From assembly GCA_950097015.1 (NCBI GenBank), contig CATNEN010000030.1, positions 2,527,001 through 2,591,000 on the forward strand: a stretch of DNA of 64,000 nt. Reading direction: 5' to 3'. The translations under genes were made by a program, and so were the position numbers. This DNA comes from Macrostomum hystrix (Eukaryota; Platyhelminthes; Macrostomidae). Of this stretch, positions 45,701-57,700 are shown piece after piece (positions within the stretch are counted from its first letter, which is position 1; each line of letters starts with the position of its first letter). The notes under the pieces are model-generated. The model made no database searches. It had not been told where the DNA came from and worked only from the letters and a program-made list of their open reading frames with translations.

Positions 45701-48700
45701 TTCTTTTTTGAGTAGTTTTCTGGATTTCTTTTTGAGTAGTTTTCTGGGTTTCTTTTTGAGTAGTTTTCTGGGTTTCTTGTTGAGTAGTTTTCTGGGTTTC
45801 TCTTTGAGTAGTTTTCTGGGCTTCTTTTTGAGTAGTTTTCTGGGTTTCTTTTTGAGCAGTTTTCTGGGCTTCTTTTTGAGTAGTTTTCTGGGTTTCTTTT
45901 TGAGTAGTTTTCTGGATTTCTTTTTGAGTAGTTTTCTGGGTTTCTTGTTGAGTAGTTTTCTGGGTTTATTTTTGAGTAGTTTTCTGGGTTTTTTTTGAGT
46001 AGTTTTCTGGGTTTCTTGTTGAGTAGTTTTCTGGGTTTCTTTTTGAGTAGTTTTCTGGGTTTCTTGTTGAGTAGTTTTCTGGGTTTATTTTTGAGTAGTT
46101 TTCTGGGTTTTTTTTGAGTAGTTTTCTGGGTTTCTTGTTGATTAGTTTTCTAGGTTTCTTTTTGAGTAGTTTTCTGGGTTTCTTGTTGAGTAGTTTTCTG
46201 GGTTTCTCTTTGAGTAGTTTTCTGGGCTTCTTTTTGAGTAGTTTTCTGGGTTTCTTTTTGAGCAGTTTTCTGGGTTTCTTTTTGAGTAGTTTTCTGGGTT
46301 TCTTTTTGAGTAGTTTTCTGGATTTCTTTTTGAGTAGTTTTCTGGGTTTCTTTTTGAGTAGTTTTCTGGATTTATTTTTTGAGTAGTTTTCTGGATTTCT
46401 TTTTTGAGTAGTTTTCTGGATTTCTTTTTTGAGTAGTTTTCTGGGTTTCTTTTTTGAGTAGTTTTCTGGGTTTCTTTTTTGAGTAGTTTTCTGGATTTCT
46501 TTTTGAGTAGTTTTCTGGATTTCTTTTTGAGTAGTTTTCTGGGTTTCTTGTTGAGTAGTTTTCTGGGTTTCTTATTGAGTAGTTTTTGGGAGGTTCTTTT
46601 GAGTACTTTTCTGGGTTGTTGTGAGGAGTTTTCTGGGTCTTTCTGAGTAGTTTTTGGGGTTGCTTTTGTGTAGTTTTTGTGAAGTTTTAAAGCAAAAATT
46701 GTTCAAGATACAGAGCCTGAATAATAAATCGAACCATGTGTGACGCATGGGGCTTCAAACCTCACTCACCATATTTTGAATCATGACCACCTTGGGTCCC
46801 AGGCTGACGTGAATGGAGAACACCTGCAGAATGCGGATGTAAAATATGAACAGCGCGATGCACAGGCAGATTCTGCTCAGACGAATCAGCGTCTCCTTCG
46901 CGTTCTTCAGCGCCGCGGCGTCGGTGCCCGTGAGGAACAGCTCCTGCACCAGACTGTCCATTGAGCGCATGATGAAGAAGCAGCTGCCAATGAGGAACAG
47001 GGCTATGGCCACAATGTCCATCACATTCCACATGTCCGACACGTACGACCGAAACGAGGTGCCCGACAGTGCAGCCTGGCGGATCTCCTCCAGGCCGAGG
47101 GACACGACCCACACTAGCAGCAGCAGGTGGATCACCGACCAGTTGTCGATGCCGTTGTCAAACAGAAACAGCATCACGTAAGAGTAGATGCCCAGGAAGA
47201 TCAGGTAGGCCAGCTGGGAAAATTGAACAATTTGAGAATTTTGACAATCTCTAGAACATTGAGCGAGTACAAGTAACGACATTTGCTTGCCGAAGTGTGC
47301 TTTCAAATCGAAAACAAGCGTATTATTAATTAAGCATGCCAAGCCTTCACTGTTTGGATTTGGTAGTCCACTTGCACTGAGCAGATTCGCATTGAGGATT
47401 GAAAGTTCCGTGAAGGTAGAAGCGACATTCCTGCAAGCAGACTTCGGCAAGCAAATTTCTCGCAAGAAAGTTTCATAGAAACCTTCTGCTATCCTTTCTA
47501 GGTTTTAATCTTCTGTCTTATAGTCTATAGGTTACCTCGTCAGTTAACCTACCTCGTAACCCACGCTTAGTACATTAATTTTTCATCAACTAGTGATTCC
47601 TTCAAGTCCTCTTAACTGAACTAATTGAAAGTTCTTTATCCTAATTAAGTAAAGCTTTAAATAATCCTTGCCTCTGGTGCTTAATATGAAAATTAATAGT
47701 TTGCCGAATCAATTTTCTGTAAACATACTACTCACAGTAGAGTAGATAAACCGCACAACCGGAGCGAAGTAAAAGTCCAGAATGCGCGTAGCGAACTCTT
47801 TTGGTGCCAGACAGCGGCAGCGGCGCCTTCTGGAAATGCATTCACATTCACTGTTGCCCTATGCGGAACTGCTTAACTAAAAGCTATTAGCAGAGCGGTC
47901 AACTCGTCTGCCTTTCGTACCAAGGTCCCTGAGGCAGAGACGATGAGAGTAAGGGCAGCCCAGTTGTCTCAGATCGCCTCACCTGACCACCGGCAGCCGG
48001 TCTCCGGTCTCCGGGTCCACTTTGTTAGTCTTGAAGTTGGGCCTAATCGCCGCGGTGCTCTTGCGTCGGTTTCCAAAGGAGCTGACGCCGCTGACGCCGC
48101 TGCCGCCGCCAACCAGAGCCAATGCATTGTTTGATGCATCGGGGTGGCCCGCCGGTCCCGCCTCGTCCCGATCGTCGGCGTTGTACTTGATCACCAACGC
48201 CAGGAGCGGTGGGCACACGAGGCCGCAGCCGAGACCGCAGAAAAACTGCAGAATGAGACGGGGCGGGTCAGAGAGTGTTGGGATTTTGTTAGTTCTTAAA
48301 TCCCAGATAAGACGAGATTGCTTCCGCTCACCCTTAGCGCCCCATTCTTCTTAGTTGACAGGTTGCCCTTCCAGATGAGGTCCAGCATCTCCTGGCAGCA
48401 GCGGTGCGAGATGAACTTGATGGAGCCGCCCTCGGCCGCCAGCACAAAGCAGGTGCTCTGGCCATAGAAGGGCAGCTCGCGGACCAGGTTCTCCTGCGTG
48501 TTGCTCTGGTTGTCCCGGTAGCACTCCTCGAGTACACCCTCAGCGCGGGCCTCGAACGCGCTGGAAGATTTTAATTGAGATTGGCTACTATTAGTACTAT
48601 CTTGCAGATGCAAAAGTAGGAGACCTCTTTTGAGAACAGGAGTTCATGGTGTACCGCAGAAAGCGCATCCATAATTTTATCTCACAAACTAGATGTACGC

Positions 48701-51700
48701 CTAAATATGCACCATTTTTATCGACCGTCTACGGAGAATTTCACAATGTTTATTCTAGTAAAACTGAACACTGTTATGAGATTATTAAATAGCGCTTCAG
48801 AAGGCTGTGTACAGTGTACAGTGTACAGTGTACATTGTACTGTGTACTGTGTACTGTGTAATGTGTACTGAAGAGGCCGCGACACATCCAAACAATTTTT
48901 TGCCCAGGTGATGCTAATACCCATAGCTAGGTAGAATAAAGCACTAGGGAATGAAGCGCCTTGCTCAAGGACTCAAATTGCTCAAAATGGGTATCCTAAT
49001 CCCTCATCTATTCTCCCTCACTTTGCCAGCGCCTCCAGTTGCTCCTTCTCCGTCAGGTCGTCGCTGAACGCCCTCGCCTCCCTCAGCAGCATGGCCGCGA
49101 AGAGCGCCCCGGCGATGCACTCCTTCTCCAGGCTCCAGAAGAACTCTGCCAGAACTGTTCTCTGCGTCAGCAGCGACCACGTGAACAAGTCCAGAACGGG
49201 CCGCTCCATGCAGGCTGGGCTGCTCGAGTCTGTCTCCGGGTGAGTAGGGTTTCACAGTTTTGAGCTAAGCTAATGATGGCATAAAGTTCCATTTGGAAGG
49301 CATCTTCTTCCAAAAGCCGTCTGCAACCAATTTCTTAAAGTTGCCTCACCATAATATTTTAGTCTTAGTCGAATCTCACCTCCACCAAGGTCTTGGTCAC
49401 ACCTGCCCCCTTCTAGAGTCTTGGCCGCACCCCATCCCCCTCCTAGAGTCTTGGCCGCACCCCATCCCCCTCCTAGAGTCTTGGCCGCACCCCATCCCCC
49501 TCCTAGAGTCTTGGCTGCACCCCACCCCCCTCCTAGAGTCTTGGCCGCACCCCACCCCTCAAAAGTCTTGGCCGCACCCCACCCCTCAAAAGTCTTGGCC
49601 GCATCCCACCCCTCAAAAGTCTTGGCCGCACCCCACCCCTCAAAAGTCTTGGCCGCACCCCACCCCTCAAAAGTCTTGGCCGCACCTCACCCCTCAAAAG
49701 TCTTGGCCGCACCCCACCCCTCAAAAGTCTTGGCCGCACCCCACCCCTCAAAAGTATTGTTCGCACGCACTAACCAGAGTTCCTCCTATCCATCTCGTTG
49801 GCGCTGAATTTCACGTAAGATGAATTTCTAAAGCCTAATCCGTGTTGACTTTTTTGAGAATCTGAAATGATTTAATTCGAATTCGTAAGAAATACGTCGA
49901 AATTTTCCTTATTCTGCTTAACTAAAAGTACTCTTGTATAACTTAATCCAATAGCTTCTCGTAGTTCTCACTTCCAATCCTAAATTCCTTTTGAAACTCT
50001 TTGCTTAAGTAGAATGGCTTGTAGAATGAGCCCATCATGTGGAGCAGTACTCTGCCGATGTCTTCCAAACTGACGCGATTGACTCCCTGCGGAATATAGA
50101 ATTTCGCATAGATTTATGGAAGTAATTTCCGTGCTAAAATGGTACAAATTCCGTAAAAAAATAATTAGTTTTTTACCGTCTTGCCAACAGCAGCCTGCAA
50201 TCCGTTTCTAAGAATCCCGACAGTTTGAAACTGAAATCATTGATTTATGAAAAGAACTAATTTATCTGCTAGATCTGCCTCCAATCACCATGAGATTACC
50301 TACAACCACCTTAAAATTACATGCAATCTCCCTAAAAGTACCTAAAATTACCTAAATCTCGTTAATATTACCTTCAATCTCCCTAAGATAACCTTCAATC
50401 TCCCAGAGATTACCTGCAACCACCTTATAATTACCTACAATCACACAGAGATTACCTACAATCACGCAGAGATTACCTACAACCACTCTGAGATTACCTA
50501 CAATCACTCTGCGATTACCTACAATCACTCTGCGATTGCCTACAATCACTCTGCGATTGCCTACAATCACTCTGCGATTGCCTAGAGTCTCTCAGAGATT
50601 ACCTACAACCACTCTGAGATTACCTTCAATCACTCTGAGATTACCTACAACCACTCTGAGATTACCTTCAATCACTCTGAGATTACCTACAATCACTCTG
50701 AGATTACCTACAATCACTCTGCGATTGCCTACAATCACTCTGAGATTACCTACAATCACTCTGCGATTGCCTACAATCACTCTGAGATTACCTACAATCA
50801 CTCTGAGATTACCTACAATCACTCTGCGATTGCCTACAATCACTCTGCGATTGCCTACAATCACTCTGAGATTACCTACAATCACTCTGCGATTGCCTAC
50901 AATCACTCTGAGATTACCTACAATCACTCTGCGATTGCCTACAATCACTCTGAGATTACCTACAATCACTCTGAGATTACCTACAATCACTCTGAGATTA
51001 CCTACAATCACTCTGAGATTACCTACAATCACTCTGCGATTACCTACAACCACTCTGAGATTACCTACAATCACTCTGCGATTGCCTACAATCACTCTGA
51101 GATTACCTACAATCACTCTGAGATTGCCTACAATCACTCTGAGATTACCTACAATCACTCTGCGATTGCCTACAATCACTCTGAGATTACCTACAATCAC
51201 TCTGAGATTACCTACAATCACTCTGCGATTGCCTACAATCACTCTGCGATTGCCTATAATCACTCTGAGATTACCTACAATCACTCTGCGATTGCCTACA
51301 ATCACTCTGAGATTACCTACAATCACTCTGCGATTGCCTACAATCACTCTGCGATTGCCTAGAGTCTCTCAGAGATTACCTACAACCACTCTGAGATTAC
51401 CTTCAATCACTCTGAGATTACCTACAACCACTCTGAGATTACCTTCAATCACTCTGAGATTACCTACAATCACTCTGAGATTACCTACAATCACTTTGCG
51501 ATTGCCTACAATCACTCTGAGATTACCTACAATCACTCTGCGATTGCCTACAATCACTCTGCGATTGCCTACAATCACTCTGCGATTGCCTACAATCACT
51601 CTGAGATTACCTACAATCACTCTGAGATTACCTACAATCACTCTGCGATTGCCTACAATCACTCTGCGATTGCCTACAATCACTCTGAGATTACCTACAA

Positions 51701-54700
51701 TCACTCTGCGATTGCCTACAATCACTCTGAGATTACCTACAATCACTCTGCGATTGCCTACAATCACTCTGAGATTACCTACAATCACTCTGAGATTACC
51801 TACAATCACTCTGAGATTACCTACAATCACTCTGAGATTACCTACAATCACTCTGCGATTACCTACAACCACTCTGAGATTACCTACAATCACTCTGCGA
51901 TTACCTACAACCACTCTGAGATTACCTACAACCACTCTGAGATTACCTACAATCACTCTGCGATTGCCTACAATCACTCTGAGATTACCTTCAATCACTC
52001 TGAGATTACCTACAATCACTCTGAGATTACCTACAATCACTCTGAGATTACCTACAATCACTCTGCGATTACCTACAACCACTCTGAGATTACCTACAAT
52101 CACTCTGCGATTACCTACAACCACTCTGAGATTACCTACAACCACTCTGAGATTACCTACAATCACTCTGCGATTGCCTACAATCACTCTGAGATTACCT
52201 ACAATCACTCTGAGATTACCTACAATCACTCTGCGATTGCCTACAATCACTCTGCGATTGCCTACAATCACTCTGAGATTACCTACAATCACTCTGCGAT
52301 TGCCTTCAATCACTCTGCGATTGCCTACAATCACTCTGCGATTGCCTACAATCACTCTGAGATTACCTACAATCACTCTGAGATTACCTACAATCACTCT
52401 GCGATTGCCTACAATCACTCTGAGATTACCTACAATCACTCTGAGATTACCTACAATCACTCTGCGATTGCCTAGAGTCTCTCAGAGATTATCTACAAAC
52501 TCCTAGAGATGATGATGTTCTTATCCTAAAATATGCCACAGATAGGGGCCAGCGCAAGGGGTTGCTAGACCCACCCCAGTCATGACGTCCTCAGTGTAAA
52601 GATCCTCTAGCAGCTGGATGGTGACGAACTGCTCCAGACTGAAGCCCTGTTGCACGAACAGCTTGACGAAGGCCACCTTGTTGTCCCGCAGGGCCTCGCG
52701 CATGAATGCGTCCAGGTCGCCTTTGCGCCACTTTTTGTTTTCGCCGAACACCTTCTGGCGGGCCACGTCGCTGCGGTCCAACGCCAGGGCGATCTTCAGC
52801 TGGGCCTTGTTGAATCTCTCCGACTCTTCGTGACTGTCTACGCCGGCCGAGTTCAACAGCGAGGCCAGAATCTTGGCGTCCAAGTCTGTTGGCGCGTCCT
52901 CGTCAAGTGAGAAGATCTCGATGCACTGCTTTCTACGAAGGATCTCAATTAGGGCGGCCACCTCTTTGTCCAGGTCGGTGCCCAGCGGCAGAGTCCAGAT
53001 GTCCAGCATGAGATTGCGCAGCCGGTTGAACTCAAGGATGTCCTGCTCGCGCTCCAAGTTTTTCTTCTTCTTGTGCTTGGCACCTTCCACCTCCAGCAGC
53101 TCCTCAATCAGAACTGCGAGAAGGTCGGCCAAGCCGCCGGTGCCCTTGATCAGCACAAGAGGGACTTCGTTGCGGCACAGACTGGCGTGGACACCCTTCA
53201 GGGCATGCCGACCGCCGCCGGAGAGCAGGCCGCAGATGGGCACCGCGCCTGCCGTTCGTTGTGGAGGTGTGGTGCTGTCAAAAACTTGACTTCCGATGCT
53301 TAGATTCTCAAAGTTCATAGCTCGTATCTCCAAAGCTCAGATCCCAATGCTCAGATCCCAATGCTTAGATCCTCAAAGCTTAGATTCCCAAAGCTCAGAT
53401 ACTCAAAGCTCAGATCCTCAAAGCTCAGATCCTCAAAGCTTAAGATTCCCAAAGCTCAGATCCCCAATGCTCAGATCCCCAATGCTTAGATCCTCAAAGC
53501 TTAGATTCCCAAAGCTCATATCCCCAATGCTCAGATCCCCAATGCTCAGATCCTCAAAGCTCAGATCCTCAAAGCTCAGATCCTCAAAGCTCAGATCCCC
53601 AAAGCTCAGATCCTCAAAGCTTAGATCCTCAAAGCTCAGATCCCCAATGCTCAGATCCCCAATGCTCAGATCCTCAAAGCTCAGATCCCCAAAGCTTAGA
53701 TCCTCAAAGCTCAGATCCCCAATGCTTAGATCCTCAAAGCTCAGATCCCCAAAGCATAGATCCCCAAAGCTCAGATCCTCAAAGCTCAGTTCCCCAAAGC
53801 TTAGATCCTCAGAGCTCAGATCCCCAAAGCATAGATCCCCAAAGCTCTGATCCCCAAAGCTCAGATCCTCAGAGCTCAGATCCCCAAAGCATAGATCCTC
53901 AAAGCTCAGATCCCCAAAGCTAAGATCCCCAAAGCTAAGATCCTCAAAGCTCAGATCCCTAAAGCTCAGGTCCCAAATTCTCTGATCCCCAAGTCCCAAA
54001 CAAGAGTCGAACCATCAAGATAAGCCGAGCTGCCAGCCCTATCAGGCCCACTCGCCGCTGACCACTCCTTCACCAGCAGTTCGAATCGGCTGCGAAACAT
54101 TCTGGCGTCGTCTACGGCTGCGTCGCCATAGCGACCTGAGTCCGGCAGTAGAAAGTGCGAATGATTGTGATCAAGGCTGATGCTGGAGCTGCCGCCATCA
54201 CTCTCCATGGCATACTTGGCTGGGTAGCAACCCTAGATGAGGCGTTTGGATGGGAATTCCTTGGCGTTACGTCATTATGAATCGAAGGATTCAGTAATTT
54301 ATATATGCACAACTATTTTGGTTTTTATAGAGGTGAGGGGCAGAGCGGCCTAACGCGTTTGTCTCTCTCACCAAAGTACCTGAGCTCGATTCCACGGTGA
54401 GGCCACCCTCATCATTTGGGGTGCAGCCGCGGAGAGAAGGCTTGGAGGCTTGTCGTGCAATTTACACCCTTGAGGGCCAACCTCCAAGGTACAGTGAGAG
54501 TGTAATCTGCCTGACAATGAGAAATTCAGTGCAGATGTACACACCTGTGTGAGCATGCGCCTGAGGGGGCGAGTGGGTCAGCGGCTAACGTCGCTGCCTC
54601 GCACTCCAAAGGACGCTAGTTCGATTCACCCTTCAAGTCACGATTAATTTCGGGACTTGTTGGGGGGTTTGGACAGTAGCGACCGGCGGAGGTGCACCAT

Positions 54701-57700
54701 ATTTCGTGCAATCAAAGCTGGAAATAATAGCTTCGCTCCTACCTTCTGGGTGCCTGTTCTGCGTTGTGTGAGTTGTGTGCGTTGGTGCTGGGGCGTGAGG
54801 CCTTGCGGGGGGTGGCTGGAGGGCGGGTGTACACCGCCGCGCGCTTTCTGGACTTCCGTCAGCGCGATTGGATAAGTGTACACTCATCACCCGGCCCCCC
54901 TGAGGACTGATTTCTTATCAGGCTTGGTCTGCTATGTGCGTGTGGGGCTGGGGTGGGGGACACTGCTGCCTATTCTGGGTGCCTCCTGCCCTCCCCGGCT
55001 GGTCTGTGCTGCTGTGTGTGGTGCCTGCTCAGGGGAGGCGGCGCGATGGGCGCAAAAGCGCCTAGTTCGCCGGTCTGGGGGCGTGCCGCTCCGTCGCTTG
55101 TGCGACAAGTGCCCCGGGCCCCCCTGCAAATAGATAGAGATAGAGTATGCGCCTGTGTACAGTTTCTGAGTGCGTGTGCTCAGGAGTCAGCGAAATGGGC
55201 AGAATTGCCTTCTCGCTGGCTGCAGGTCTAGTGTCACCAAACGATGTGCCATTGCCTGCAGCCCTCCTGAAATTATTAGCTCGTATTATTTAATGTTTAT
55301 TTTATATTTTGGATTTCATATTTCAACCTTCAAGGGTCTCTCCCCCGCCCCCGGCTCACCAAATAGGTTTCAGAGGCCAGGCTAGACCGATTGGCCACGC
55401 GGCCCCAGGGGCTCACGCCGATGGCCAGGATGGAGTCTTCGCCGTAGGCGTCGCAATAGTCACGGACGGCCTGGCCGGACAGCTCGGACAGACCATCGTA
55501 GCCGTCAGTCACGACCCAGGCGCCTGTATGACCAGTTTTGTGTCATAAAAAGCTATGTCTTTGTGTATCTATGACCAGTCGTGTATCTATGACCAGTCGT
55601 GTATCTATGACCAGTCGTGTATCTATGACCAGTCGTGTATCTATGACCAGTCGTGTATCTATGACCAGTCGTGTATCTATGACCAGTCGTGTATCTATGA
55701 CCAGTCGTGTATCTATGACCAGTCGTGTATCTATGACCAGTCGTGTATCTATGACCAGTCGTGTATCTATGACCAGTCGTGTATCTATGACCAGTCGTGT
55801 ATCTATGACCAGTTGTTTGCCAGCTTCTGTGTTGTCGCTTATGACCAATTCTTGTGCCTCTGGTGAGCTAGTGCTTTATGATCAGACTTGAAATGTGAGG
55901 TCATTATTGTATGACCTCTGTAATTTCGTGTCTAATATCCATCTGCTGCTAATTTTATATACTTTACTAGCGAAAATCACGCTTTTTGCTTTCTAAAACT
56001 CCTGTCGACTTACCAGAACCTCCGGCCGCCTTCCAGAGACCCTTCTGCCAGACGCTCTTGAATGTGGTCTTATCAATCTCCGTGCCGTAGACGCTGATGA
56101 TCAGGGATGGCTTGCCGAGGCCCCAGTGGCCTGTTAGCAGAGACATCAGGGCTTCATCCGTGGCGTTCTGACTGACTCGGTAGTACTGGAATGACCAATT
56201 TATCGCATATCACAGCCATAGATAAAAAATCAAAATTACACTTATCAATATATCAAAAACATTTCTCACCTGAGCAGTGTTTCCCAGACCGGAGAACTCG
56301 ACCTCGCCGAAGCAGTTATTCACCAGTTCGACTGTGTCGCCATCGCGACTCCAGGTGTGCCGACTGGGCAGCGCTGTGGTAAGGAGTTCGTGACCATCGG
56401 CCGGCTGACCACACGGGCACACGGGTGAGGCCGAGCCGTTGCTAGGGTTATGGAACGTTATGGAAATAAACTGGTGTTCTGCTGACTGAATCACGAGTTT
56501 AAAAGATTGAACAATACTGTCAATGGTCAGCTTCTTTGTTTCTAACTATAGTTACTAATTTGCTGAACTTATAAGAAAAAAGCTAAATAGCACATTTTTG
56601 AAGACAAGATAGAAAATTGCTTTACATACTCAAAGCTGGCCTCAAGCAGCGGCTGCTCAGGCATCCGGTAGGTGCACACCTTGCGCATCAGGCGCAGCTG
56701 CACCGGCATCTGAGCGATCAGGGTGCCAGACTCCGCATCCACCAGCTGCTTCAGCAGGGCAGCTGCAGAATTCGCGTTGCGACTGTCCTCTGAACTGTTG
56801 TAGTCATCCAGATAATCCAGTGCCGTCTTGCCCTCCTAGACGAGTGACAATCAAAATTGCATAAGCAACTCGAGACTCGAGAGCCAACACTCATCGAGAC
56901 TCAAGAATCTATATTCATCCAGACACGAGAACCTATATTCATCCAGACACGAGAACCTATATTCATCCAGACACGAGAACCAATATTCATCCAGACACGA
57001 GAACCAATATTCATCCAGACACGAGAACCTATATTCATCCAGACACGAGAACCTATATTCATCCAGACACGAGAACCTATATTCATCCAGACACGAGAAC
57101 CTATATTCATCGAGACACGAGAACCAATATTCATCCAGACACGAGAACCAATATTCATCCAGACACGAGAACCTATATTCATCGAGACTCGAGAACCAAT
57201 ATTCATCCAGACACGAGAACCTATATTCATCCAGACACGAGAACCTATATTCATCGAGACACGAGAACCTATATTCATCGAGACACGAGAACCTATATTC
57301 ATCCAGACACGAGAACCTATATTCATCCAGACACAAGAACCTATATTCATCCAGACACGAGAACCAATATTCATCGAGACACAAGAACCTATATTCATCC
57401 AGACACAAGAACCAATATTCATCCAGACACAAGAACCTATATTCATCCAGACACGAGAACCAATATTCATCCAGACACGAGAACCTATATTCATCCAGAC
57501 ACGAGAACCTATATTCATCCAGACACAAGAACCAATATTCATCCAGACACGAGAACCTATATTCATCCAGACACGAGAACCAATATTCATCCAGACACGA
57601 GAACCTATATTCATCCAGACACGAGAACCTATATTCATCCAGACACGAGAACCAATATTCATCCAGACACGAGAACCTATATTCATCCAGACACGAGAAC

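Larger units (their letters stand above)
46770..56441 (-). other. Exons 4-15: TRPM homology region and S1-S5
   Basis: Exon 4 has VCPCGQPADGHELL and FGEVEFSGLG. Exon 5 has YRVSQ and HWGLGKPSLIISV. Exon 6 has GAWVVTDGYDG, and exon 7 LDHNHSHFLLPDSGRYG, all in the order found in TRPM2. Exon 15 holds S2-S4: EEIRQ in S2 and WNVMD in S3 match the TRPM2/TRPM4 Ca2+-binding residues (E and Q in S2, N and D in S3), so cytosolic Ca2+ sensing is probably retained. LGPKVVMIQNM leads into S5. Confidence 0.88.

Noticed and set aside
50536-52506. 656-codon Leu/Thr/Arg/Pro repeat protein
   Set aside because: Same artefact of a 21-bp unit inside TRPM intron 8.
54633-55231. Several 60-90-codon frames on both strands
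   Set aside because: They lie in the GC-rich family B SINE and show no splice or family support.
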